NCBI GenBank assembly: GCA_951217055.1
Contig: OX578276.1
Location: forward strand, 114,374,313-114,438,312
Reading direction: 5' to 3'
DNA length: 64,000 bases
From: Gerris lacustris
Taxonomy: Eukaryota > Arthropoda > Insecta > Hemiptera > Gerridae
Below the pieces are notes generated by a model. The model was not told the DNA's origin. It was given only the letters and a program-made list of their open reading frames with translations, and did not search any database. Positions 23,587 through 32,776 of this stretch are shown here, piece after piece. The stretch's first letter is position 1. Each line of letters begins with the position of its first letter. The translations under genes and the position numbers were made by a program.

Positions 23587-23635
23587 ATCCGGCCGGTCAA
23601 GGGGACCTACCACTGGCCGAGTCACACGAGGTTCC
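23577..23635 (+). promoter_or_regulatory. -1 ribosomal frameshift signal: GGGAAAC plus stem-loop, possible pseudoknot
   Basis: The slippery heptamer G GGA AAC (23577-23583) is in gag phase and immediately precedes the gag TGA (23584-23586). Pol is in the -1 frame, which is open from 23577 because its last upstream stop is TAA at 23574-23576. Six bases downstream an 8-bp stem can form: CGGCCGGT (23590-23597) with ACTGGCCG (23612-23619), one G-U pair. Loop bases GGGACCT (23602-23608) can pair with AGGTTCC (23629-23635), one G-U, giving an H-type pseudoknot. GGGAAAC with a pseudoknot is a known retroviral gag-pro arrangement; function here is inferred. Confidence 0.85.
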
Positions 23636-26600
23636 AGTATTACAAAATGATGGGAGTAAGAGTAGAAACATTGCTAGAGTGTTAGTTAACGAGGAAAAAA
23701 CAATGGCTCTGATTGATTCTGGATCAAACATTTCACTAGTGCGTACTGATTATGCTAAAAAACTAGGGCTATCTTTTGAAAGTGGCGATAGACCTCAACT
23801 TAAATCTGCAAATGGAGGTGCTATTGAGGTTCAGGGGTCTGTTAACGTGACCATCAGTATGGGGCGAAGACAGTATGTCCAGAAATGTGTTGTCGGAGAT
23901 ATCTGTCATGAGATGATCTTGGGGCTGGACTTTCTGGAGAAGTGTGGGGCAGTGTATGATTTTACGCGGGGCTTCTTAATCATCGGAGACGAAAATATTG
24001 AGTTGGAAGCGGCATACAGTAGTAATCAGGCAAGCAAAATACGGGTCGTCCTTGTGGAAGATATAGTCGTCCCCAGGCGACATGAATATTTATGTAGGGC
24101 GAGGGTCAATACTGAAAATGGTGCCTGTGTAGTCTTTGAACCTCACGACGAGATGATGGAGAAATATGAGGTATGTCTGGCTCGAGTAGTAGCCTCCGTC
24201 GAGCAGGATTGCATTCCCTTGAGAATTTTGAATCCAGGGCCAGGGGATAGAAAATTGTATGCGAGTACACTAATGGGGACAGTGAGAAAAATAGAAGACC
24301 AATCAGAAATACAAACGCGAAGTAGCGAAATTAACTGCTGTACGGTAGGGGAAGTAGGGAAAATGAGCATTGAAAATATGGTAGACCTGCAACATCTGAA
24401 AGGAGAAGATAAAGACAAGCTGCTAAGACTACTGGACGAATATAAAGATATATTCTCGATGGGACCAACTGACATAGGACGTACCAATAGAACATTGCAT
24501 AGGATCGATACCGGGGCGAGCCTACCAATCAGACAACCTGCGAGGAGGATACCATTTCGTAGGCGCGAAGAGGTCTCAAAACTACTTTCTGAAATGAAAG
24601 ATCAGGATGTCATTGAGCCTTCTATGTCACCGTGGGCGAGCCCAATTGTACTGGTAACAAAAAAGGACGGCAGTACCAGATTTTGCGTTGACTACCGCAA
24701 GCTGAATGCCAGTACAAAGCGTGACGCCTACCCGTTACCCAGAGTTGATGACATCCTAGACAATCTATCTGGAGCTAGATATTTTACCTCACTCGATCTA
24801 GCGTCAGGATACTGGCAAGTCGAAGTAGCTCCAGAGGACCGGGAAAAAACAGCTTTCATTACATCGGAAGGGCTGTATCACTTTAAGGTTTTACCATTTG
24901 GCCTGTGTAACGCGCCGGGGACGTTCCAAAGGTTAATGGATTCGATATTGCAGGGCCTTACATGGAGGACTGCCATGGTGTATCTCGACGACGTGGTGAT
25001 TTGGAGCAAAAATGTCGATAGTCATTTAACAATCTTAAGGGAAGTATTTGGAAGGTTCCGTGCTGCTAATTTAAAATTAAAGCCAAAAAAGTGTCAGTTC
25101 ATGCGAGCTGAAATAGGTTTTTTAGGCCATGTTGTTTCGGCCACGGGAATCGCCACTGATCCTGAAAAAGTAGCAGCTGTTTTAAAGTGGCCAGAACCAA
25201 AGAATGTTAAGGAATTAAGATCTTTTCTGGGGTTTGCTGCGTATTATCGACGGTTTGTCAAGAATTATGCGGATCTAGCCGCTCCATTGTATAAAGCAAC
25301 GGAAAAAAATACTAGTTTTAGTTTCGACACTGATCTCAAAGAAAGATTTGGAATGATCAAGGTAGCTTTAACATCCGCCCCAGTCCTCGCGTTCCCTATA
25401 GACGAAGGTGAGTATTTCCTTGATTGCGATGCGAGTGAAATGGGTGTGGGAGCGGTGCTAAGCCAGTGGCAAGAAGGAGAAGAGAAAGTAATTGGGTACG
25501 CCAGCAAAGCCTTAACAAAAGCTGAAAAACGCTATTGCACGACTCGCAAGGAAATGCTTGCTCTCGTCTTTGGAGTAAGACATTTCCGCTTCTACTTATA
25601 TGGCAGGAGGTTCACAGTGCGCACTGATCACAGTTCCTTGAGATGGTTAAGGTCTTTTAAAGAACCAGAAGGCCAAGTCGCGCGGTGGTTAGAGATGCTT
25701 TCTCCTTATGACTTCGAGGTGGTCCACCGGCCGGGAAAAGACCATGGGAATGCTGATGGGTTGTCACGGTCATGTCGTCAATGCGGGACACAATCACGGG
25801 AGAGTAGAGAACTAGAAAATGATTTTTCTGCTAACGTAATTTTGTCGGGGCAATGGACGGAGGTAATGCGGCTGGCTCAGCTTCAGGATCCGGTTCTATC
25901 GGTAGTTATTGACTGGATAGAAACTGGCGCCCGCCCTCATTTTAGTGAAATTAAGGATGAGAGTCCAAAACTAATAAGTCTTTGGAGTCAATGGTCGCGG
26001 TTGGAAGTTAATGAACGGTTGCTAAGACGGAGGTGGGAAGAGGACAATAACACCTTGAGGTACCAAATTGTGTTACCGGAAAGTAAAATCAACGAAGTGC
26101 TCGAAACCCTCCACGCTGGCCCGGGAGGAGGACACATGGGCATTAAAAAGACGCAAAAGAAGGTCCAAGAGCGTTTTTACTGGCCAGGATATACGCAATA
26201 TGTAGAGAATTGGGTAAACGCTTGTCCGGGATGTGGGGCCGTCAAGGGACACAAGATGCGAGCGCCAATGAAACTAGTGAGAGTTGGAGCACCATTTCAA
26301 CGTATAGCGCTAGATATCCTTGGACCACTCCCATTGACCCCACGAGGAAACAAATATATCTTAGTGATTGCGGATTATTTCACTAAGTGGGTTGAGGCTT
26401 TCCCGTTGAAAAACATAGAGGCTGTAACTGTCGCAGAGGTTTTGGTTGAAGAGTTCATATCACGATACGGGGCCCCTTATGAAATCCACTCCGATCAGGG
26501 AACCCAGTTCGAAAGTACACTTTTTAAAGAGCTAGTTGAGCGCCTGGGAGTGGACAAAACACGAACGACTCCATATCACCCCCAGTCGGACGGTTTGGTA

Positions 26601-27149
26601 GAACGATTTAACCGCACGTTAGGCTCCATGCTACGGCAGTACGTCAACGAAAAGCAGGACAACTGGGACAAAGAGCTCCCCCTGATAATGATGGCCTATC
26701 GGTCCAGTGTGCACGAAACAACGCACGTGACTCCCTACTACGCCATCTTCGGGCGAGAAATAAATCTGCCTTTGGACGTTATGTACGGACGTGTAGAAGC
26801 GGGCGATGAAAAGTTACATCAGTATGTTCAAAGCAGGGCAAAGGGTATGGAAGATGCGCACCGTTTTATGCGAGAGGAGCAGGGTAAGAACCAAAACCGG
26901 CAGAAAGATTATTACGACCGCGGGACGAAAACTCGGGAATTTAATGTGGGTGATAAGGTGTGGGTATGGTTTCCTCATACAAAGCCAGGCAGAAGTGCTA
27001 AGTTCCACAAGCCTTGGGTGGGTCCTTACACAGTCCTCACTAAAATATCGGATGTGACATTCCGAGTTCAGGATTGCCGGAATCGCAGGCGAAGAATTGT
27101 CGTGCACATCAATCGCCTAAAACCATATCATGCGAGAGCGACTACTTAA
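23577..27149 (+). CDS. pol: Ty3/gypsy pol (protease, RT, RNase H, integrase), read by -1 frameshift
   Basis: Copies element RNA into DNA and inserts it. Residue numbers count from the GTG at 23679, which is not a natural start; the protein is made as a Gag-Pol fusion. Protease: LIDSGS with catalytic D13, and ILGLDFL at 80-86. Reverse transcriptase about 285-520: SLDLASG (D373) and VYLDDVVIWS with YLDD at 435-438. RNase H about 570-695: DCDAS (D584), E625, D650, NADGLSR (D693). Integrase: zinc motif H812, H819, C849, C852; catalytic D879, D939 and E975 with the canonical 35-residue spacing; then a GPY/F-type module near 1115-1117 ending INRLKPYH. There is no chromodomain or env. 1156 codons without a break; all catalytic residues present. 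Confidence 0.96.
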   Translation, partial: GKLNPAGQGDLPLAESHEVPVLQNDGSKSRNIARVLVNEEKTMALIDSGSNISLVRTDYAKKLGLSFESGDRPQLKSANGGAIEVQGSVNVTISMGRRQYVQKCVVGDICHEMILGLDFLEKCGAVYDFTRGFLIIGDENIELEAAYSSNQASKIRVVLVEDIVVPRRHEYLCRARVNTENGACVVFEPHDEMMEKYEVCLARVVASVEQDCIPLRILNPGPGDRKLYASTLMGTVRKIEDQSEIQTRSSEINCCTVGEVGKMSIENMVDLQHLKGEDKDKLLRLLDEYKDIFSMGPTDIGRTNRTLHRIDTGASLPIRQPARRIPFRRREEVSKLLSEMKDQDVIEPSMSPWASPIVLVTKKDGSTRFCVDYRKLNASTKRDAYPLPRVDDILDNLSGARYFTSLDLASGYWQVEVAPEDREKTAFITSEGLYHFKVLPFGLCNAPGTFQRLMDSILQGLTWRTAMVYLDDVVIWSKNVDSHLTILREVFGRFRAANLKLKPKKCQFMRAEIGFLGHVVSATGIATDPEKVAAVLKWPEPKNVKELRSFLGFAAYYRRFVKNYADLAAPLYKATEKNTSFSFDTDLKERFGMIKVALTSAPVLAFPIDEGEYFLDCDASEMGVGAVLSQWQEGEEKVIGYASKALTKAEKRYCTTRKEMLALVFGVRHFRFYLYGRRFTVRTDHSSLRWLRSFKEPEGQVARWLEMLSPYDFEVVHRPGKDHGNADGLSRSCRQCGTQSRESRELENDFSANVILSGQWTEVMRLAQLQDPVLSVVIDWIETGARPHFSEIKDESPKLISLWSQWSRLEVNERLLRRRWEEDNNTLRYQIVLPESKINEVLETLHAGPGGGHMGIKKTQKKVQERFYWPGYTQYVENWVNACPGCGAVKGHKMRAPMKLVRVGAPFQRIALDILGPLPLTPRGNKYILVIADYFTKWVEAFPLKNIEAVTVAEVLVEEFISRYGAPYEIHSDQGTQFESTLFKELVERLGVDKTRTTPYHPQSDGLVERFNRTLGSMLRQYVNEKQDNWDKELPLIMMAYRSSVHETTHVTPYYAIFGREINLPLDVMYGRVEAGDEKLHQYVQSRAKGMEDAHRFMREEQGKNQNRQKDYYDRGTKTREFNVGDKVWVWFPHTKPGRSAKFHKPWVGPYTVLTKISDVTFRVQDCRNRRRRIVVHINRLKPYHARATT

Positions 27150-27150
27150 T

Positions 27151-27163
27151 AAGGAGGGAAGAG
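27151..27163 (+). promoter_or_regulatory. Polypurine tract
   Basis: AAGGAGGGAAGAG lies directly before the 3' LTR (TGTAG at 27164), where plus-strand DNA synthesis is primed. It begins right after the pol stop. Confidence 0.9.
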
Positions 27164-27298
27164 TGTAGTGTATTTATTTGTGACATTGATTGTTTGACAT
27201 TAGTTTATTGTTTTTTGACTTGAGTTAATAAAAGATTTAGACTTCTTGCAGTTAGCCGGATTTCTTAATAATATATAATATACGTTCGCGACGCTACA
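27164..27298 (+). repeat. 3' LTR (135 bp)
   Basis: Identical to the 5' LTR except for one base by eye comparison. Followed by GTTT, the target duplication. Confidence 0.95.
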
Positions 27299-27466
27299 GT
27301 TTTGTGGTCTCAAGTTGAAGGATGTCGTGGTTTAAATGAATAATAATTAAATTATAAACATTAGGTTTATAAACACCTTCTTAAATTATATGATGAATAT
27401 TGCGATGATGGATTGTTTTAGGTGTAAGAAAAAAACGACGAATTAAAACATGTGTCTTAGATGAAA

Positions 27467-27496
27467 CTTTTCGACCCTGACTAAGGTCATCTTCAG
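27467..27496 (-). repeat. CTGAAGAT-hairpin-GAAA motif (left arm)
   Basis: Reverse complement reads CTGAAGAT-GACC-ttagtcag-GGTC-GAAAAG. Same as the right-arm copy except for the last bases. Confidence 0.6.
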
Positions 27497-27644
27497 ACTT
27501 TATTTACTAAAACAACCAAATACTTATTTCAATTTAACGTATCTAGTAGAACATAATTACATATTGTTATTATCCCTAATTACAATAATCTAAACATACT
27601 TTAAAGTAATTAGTTTAACTCACTGATGATGTCATTATTGGAAC

Positions 27645-28390
27645 AAAGTTCCTTATGGCACGTTCTGGAGCCCGGGAGTGAATCCGAAAAAAACGACCAA
27701 AATCACCGTCACAAAACAACCGTCGTGCAAAATCCGTCACGAAATCTACAGATGACAATAACTTGAGTAAAAGATCACAGAGTTAGATGAAATTTGGCAA
27801 ACATGTTCATTTTACCAGTGCCCAGGCTGAGTTCGTCGGAAAACGTTATCCGCCCAAGCGTTCACGCGCAACGCTCGCGTAAACGTAAGCTTCAAAAGAC
27901 GGGAAAAAGTGTTATTAAGGAAGCCTGTTACTTGACTTGTTTTGATTATTTTTGTTATATATTTCAAAAATGTCACTTTGTTTTGTAAATAAATAAAATA
28001 TAATCATGTAAAATTTCACCCTGATACAACCAGAAGCTGTAGAGTAGGGAAGAGATATATTTTATAATATTTTAAATTAATTGGCCGGGTAGATAGAAAA
28101 CAGTCCTATTTCAATCCAAACTCCTTTAACAAACATATTCCCTCACTATAAACTCATCATGATCAACTTTTTTCTTATATTCAATATATATTTATAGTAA
28201 GACGCTTGCTTATATATACAAATAATGATTTCTTTTTAATTTGGCCTTAACTCTGCTAGGTACAAAAAGTAAGTTACTTTTATTTTTGTCTCTTTTCTAA
28301 CTCCACCATGTATAAGTAGTTTACAATGTATTCGTATACTTAGCAGTGTGATTTTATAATTATAATGAAAAATGTAAGGAACTTTGTCCC
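27645..28390 (-). repeat. Dispersed repeat family B, copy 3
   Basis: Same order as 2670-3390: the CG-rich block (CGCGCAACGCTCGCGTAAAC at about 27863), then TCTGCTAGGTACAAA and CATGTATAAGTAG. It adds a segment with CCCGGGAGTGAATCC whose reverse complement recurs near 57475 in the copy inside a Harbinger element. The ORF at 27794-27988 runs through it and is not supported. Confidence 0.65.
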
Positions 28391-28951
28391 TACCGGGTGT
28401 CCCGCGACACCACACGTATTTTTTCTATCTCTCTGGGAGAGCGTCATATGTTAGTAATTTAAAATTTAAAATTTAAAAAAAAAAGTTTGAAAAATATATA
28501 AATGGTCAACTGACCCACTAAAACATACTGTATTACAAATTATTAAAATTTTATAACATGGCAAACGAAGTAGTAACAAATTTAATAATTAATGGTAACA
28601 AATTTAAAATCATTATCATAACAAGTATCTACAATAAAAATTCAAAATTATATTAAAAGACTGATTATTTTAATCACATTTTGAGTATATACGTATGTAT
28701 GAAACTTGTAACATTTTAGTGAGAACATTCATCTCATAAATTGAGTCATTTAAGCATATAAATAAGAATAATTTCATATTTTATTATATAATAATCAAGT
28801 GATTATTATTCTAATCAAGTATACAATTGTGTTAACCTTTAACTAATTATTTTAAAGTATGTTTAGATTATTGTAATTAAGGTATAATAACAATATGTAA
28901 TTATGTTCTACTAGATATGTTAAATTGACATAAGTATTTAGTTAATATAGA

Positions 28952-28981
28952 CTGAAGATGACCTTAGTCAGGGTCGAAACG
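28952..28981 (+). repeat. CTGAAGAT-hairpin-GAAACG motif (right arm)
   Basis: CTGAAGAT, stem GACC/GGTC around an 8-nt loop, then GAAACG. From memory, motifs of this form are widespread in animal repeats; I cannot name the family with certainty. Confidence 0.6.
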
Positions 28982-29058
28982 TTTAATCTAAGCAACTTGT
29001 TATAAATCAACGTTTTTTTTCTTACACCTAAAACAATCCATCATCGCGATATTCATCA

Positions 29059-29621
29059 ATGAGTAATAATTAAATATTTATCAAAATGTAATATTTTGAT
29101 ATTTTTACAATTTCGCCAAAAATTGTTTTTTTTTTCCTGCCAAGGCAACTAATACGGTTATATTGGTTATCAAATGGACAACACTTCACTTTTTATAATC
29201 TCAAATCAAAATGTTTTGGGGAAAAGCGTTCCTCAACACAATAGAAGAAAACTAGAACTGTTAGACTTATGCCTTATAAAACGAAATATGCAGGAAGTAA
29301 TATGCGCATAAATTCTAAGTACTGTTCAATTCATAACATGATTTTGCTTCATTTTAAAGCTTCTACTTTTTTCTGAGTCTACTATTGGGGAAGTAGAAAT
29401 AGTAGATTGTTCACACAGATTTACTGAAATGTAGTTCAGAAAGGTGTAAGTGTTATTTACACCCGTGGTGAAAGGTGTCTGGGTGAAAATTGTGCCTCCA
29501 GCCAAAACTTAGTTGATGGGCAGGCTTACACTTTAATCTAAAGTGGACCTTTAGCTGTAAAATGTAACAATATAGTATTGGTATTATATAAGATATAATA
29601 GAAAATAATATGACTTATCTG

Positions 29622-29623
<2 letters not shown>
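29059..29623. other. Non-coding stretch
   Basis: No gene or element end recognised between the foldback element and the next microsatellite. Confidence 0.45.

Positions 29624-29702
<79 letters not shown>
29624..29702. repeat. (AT)n microsatellite
   Basis: About 79 bp of uninterrupted AT dinucleotide. Confidence 0.95.
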
Positions 29703-29703
<1 letters not shown>

Positions 29704-29836
29704 CAGCAAAACGAGACTAGTTATTCCACTAACACCAATAATGAGTGCTTTCAAATTATGCTCACTGAATAACTACAGATAAAATTAGTTGATAAGTGAC
29801 TGAATAAAAATATATTTTATTCTGCTTAGGTTAAAG

Positions 29837-29900
29837 CAGGGGTCTCCAAACTACGGACCGTGGGCCAGATTTGGCCTGTGAGACGTTTTCATCCTGCCCA
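29837..29900 (+). mobile_element. Solo hAT-type (Tip100-like) terminus
   Basis: Begins CAGGGGTCTCCAAACTACGG and continues CGTGGGCCAGATTTGGCC, a form I associate with hAT-Tip100 ends (CAGGGGTC..CAAACTACGGCCCG). No matching opposite end was found nearby, so it is a fragment. Confidence 0.5.
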
Positions 29901-30075
29901 CCATGCCACAAAAGAAGTTAACAAATGAACCTAAACAATGAAAAGTTACAAGTTCTCCATAATGTTCATAGTTCGTCCATATTAACAATTATAAACTAAT
30001 TTTGTTGTTCTAATCAATATTGTTTTCTATGCATAATGTATCGATTGCATTAAACATTTCAAACATTTTTATGAT

Positions 30076-30289
30076 GGCACTTTTATAGAAAGGGCCCCCC
30101 ACTTTTTTTTAATCTAATATACCTTCTGACAAACGAATACACACTTTTTTTTATGCAAAAGTGTGATATTCCTTTGTCCCAAAGCATATTGGACTGTGTA
30201 TCCCTTTGTCTTAATAGCTAGTTAGACTAAGGGATATAAACTCTTCTGTATAAAAAACAAAAAGGGGGGCCCTTTTCTATAAGAGTACC
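30076..30289. mobile_element. MITE with 8-bp target duplication (hAT-like), 214 bp
   Basis: Terminal inverted repeats GGCACTTTTATAGAAAGGGC (left) and GGTACTCTTATAGAAAAGGG (right, reverse complement), both continuing into a CCCCCC/T-rich stretch. Flanked by a perfect 8-bp duplication TTTATGAT (30068-30075 and 30290-30297). Eight bases fits hAT, P or Merlin; the end sequence does not settle which. Confidence 0.75.
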
Positions 30290-30297
30290 TTTATGAT

Positions 30298-32776
30298 TAA
30301 CTATAATTTCTTATTAGTCTGTGAACTAGGATCAGGACAATATGTATTATCTCGTGGAAAGATGAAGAGAAGGTATAGAATGAACATCTTCTTACTTTTC
30401 CTTTCTGCTATTAATTCCTTAAGTTCCTTTCTCTCCTCCCTCTTGAGAATATTATGTCAAACTGGGTGAAAGTAATATGAGGCTATGTAGTGCACCTAAG
30501 TCTTGATGGTCGACTTGGATATATGAGTGAAGGTGTATATATATATAAAATTATATTACATATTGCTGTTTCTTCCAGGAGGATGTAATTTCTTACCGTT
30601 GCCACATTAAGAATTTACGTGTTAGGAGTTGTTAGTTGCGTAACTTTGTCATAACATTGGTTGAGGATGTCCGGAGGGCCAGACAGTGACCTTTATACCG
30701 GTCTTCGAATGCTAAAAAAAGTACGGACGGAGTGTTGTGAACCAGTTGTTGGATATTTCCCTGTAGTAGAGCCGCCCCTCCAAGTGGACTCTTACTTTCA
30801 GCTCGGACATCCCTGCAGACTCTGAAATAAGGAAGTGTCCCTCTGTCACACCCACATCCCTTCCTCCGCATCTACTCTACTAAATTTATTTCGATTCTGC
30901 AAGATTTTGTATCTAATAAAACTTTCACCCTGATGTTTTTTTTAGGATAAATACTGTCTTCTCCCCCCTACCAAAACAATTATCAAGTTCTCAAAAAAAT
31001 CAAGGTTTTCGAAACTAAGTGTTTTTGATAAATATATATTTATTTTTATAGAAGCTTATATTTATATTATGATATTACATAAGTGGGTGACTAATATCAT
31101 TCGCCGAACAATGTGTAGCTTTTATGTCTTTCTCTTTTTTTTAATACAGCGTCAAAGCTGATTAGCCAATAACTGCAATCTGGATATTATAAGATATTTC
31201 CATTTTGGAACTTGTCCAACCATTCGACGAACGAAAATGAATTATTAATTGAATTTTGTTCCAGAATAGAGAACCTCCAGCTTCTAAATTGTTCTTCACT
31301 TTAGGGATAGGTTTTTTTTTGTCTCTTAAGAATGATTTAATGTGTTTCAATCAAATTGTATAGCAAATAAACAAATTTCGAGTAAATTAGTTTAGTGTTA
31401 GGCTACAGTTTGAGTCATATACATGCTCTAAGTTGAGAATAAAATGTACTTGTAATGATTAGCCTGAAATATTACCAAGATGGTAGAATACAGAATTTTA
31501 ATAGAATATATATTCATCTTGAACACAAATAACAGGTTAGTTTTTTTCAATTCTGTTTTAACTTTCAACAGTAGCTAAGATAGAGGGGAATGTGTAATTA
31601 TCGGCTCTGAAAGCCAACGTTGTGGCCATTTCGCTTTTTAAGAGCTTTCCAACAGTATATAATTAGGTAGAATCGTCTAAAACGTTTCTTTTGAATCAAG
31701 CACTATGACATCTTGTATGTCACTCTTATTAAATTCAAAAAAAAAAAAAAATCCATAGTTTATTTTCTTTTGTTAAACCTTGATTGAAAAGGTATGGAGG
31801 TGTGACACACAAAAAAATTATAATAATAGTCCTTGTTGGATGCTGAAAAACTTAATAATTTATTAATAACTCCTTTAACCTTTTAGTAATTTATACCGTT
31901 AATTTAGTTTTGATTAATTTTCTCTTATGCATAAAGTAAGTAAACGTACTCTCTAATAATGGATCAATAGAAGAAAATTAAATAAAACTATTATTGAAGG
32001 AAAAAAAAAAAAAAAAAAAACACAAGTTGATACAATCGTGGTGTCTCTATTCTTGTTATATGATAAGGTTTCTAGACGGTAAATATCGAAGAATGTTCAT
32101 GAGCAAGAGTTTTGCTAAATGACTTGTAGCTCCTAAATGCGTTGTCACTTTAACGGAAGTCAAAGAAGAAAGTATTTCCCTGAGGCTAGATCACCTTTTC
32201 AAGGAAACACGCAATAAATGGGCGAATCCACCTAATCACTCTACTGTTAGATCAACTTAAAGATGATTAGACTGATCCTATTTTTCAAAATGGCATCTCA
32301 TAACGACCTGTCGAAAGCTGTGGTGACGTTCTATTGCGCCATCAGCACTTCAAGTATTCTTCAGCTACTTGAGATGTTTTATAAACAAAATTTACAACCA
32401 TATGATATAATTTTATAAATTTATCACTTTATTTTACATGTGCTAGACCGCATACAAAGGGTATAGATTGAGGCTTACTATTTATGGAATAAGCTTAAGA
32501 AAACTGTTACCGAACAAGAAACCCATTAACTTTTAAAATGGTAATATACAAGTTTGTATGACAAGCTTAGGATAGAATTTTGTGTAGAAGTTCTATTAAA
32601 AATTAAGTAGATGCGTAATACTTTAACGAACGATTAAAAAAACAATTTAAGGTTATTTATTTCTTATAGCATTTAAAAATAAGTTTCTTATTGTAAATGC
32701 GTATGTTTTGGCTCGCGATATTCATGTTTTTACTAATAAAAAATCACAGGGAAGTACTTGCGTCCAAGTACTTTTT
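30298..32776. other. Non-coding stretch, one GC-rich patch
   Basis: No supported gene. About 30620-30890 is clearly less AT-rich and gives a 79-codon minus ORF without recognisable motifs. Poly-A/T tracts occur at about 31739-31752 and 32000-32020. Confidence 0.4.

Larger units (their letters stand above)
22430..27298 (+). mobile_element. Full-length Ty3/gypsy (Metaviridae) LTR retrotransposon
   Basis: A 4869-bp element with 135-bp LTRs (TGTAG...CTACA) differing at one position, a 4-bp target duplication GTTT (22426-22429, 27299-27302), a tRNA-Leu-type primer site, a polypurine tract, an intact gag and an intact pol ordered protease, reverse transcriptase, RNase H, integrase. That order defines Ty3/gypsy. 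There is no third (env) ORF. Intact frames and one LTR difference suggest a recent, perhaps still mobile insertion. It is clearly less AT-rich than its surroundings. Confidence 0.97.
27391..29058. mobile_element. Foldback element: about 220-230-bp inverted arms around a family B copy
   Basis: 27391-27619 and 28841-29058 are highly similar inverted repeats. Landmarks such as GATGATGGATTGTTTTAGG, TCTAGTAGAACATAATTACA and AATCTAAACATAC are present in both. The 1.2-kb centre holds repeat family B (27645-28390) and AT-rich DNA without a coding frame. Each arm contains the CTGAAGAT-hairpin-GAAA motif. It may be a foldback transposon or two opposite retroelement fragments brought together. Similar flanking TAATAATTAAAT phrases (about 27343 and 29063) are not directly adjacent on the left, so no target duplication is claimed. 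Confidence 0.65.

Noticed and set aside
24143..24528. Antisense ORFs inside pol (also 25265-25507, 26814-27107 and plus 26806-27057)
   Set aside because: Shadows of the intact pol frame; no independent motifs.
27343..29076. TAATAATTAAAT as target duplication of the foldback element
   Set aside because: The left copy is about 37 bp away from the arm, so it does not flank the element directly.
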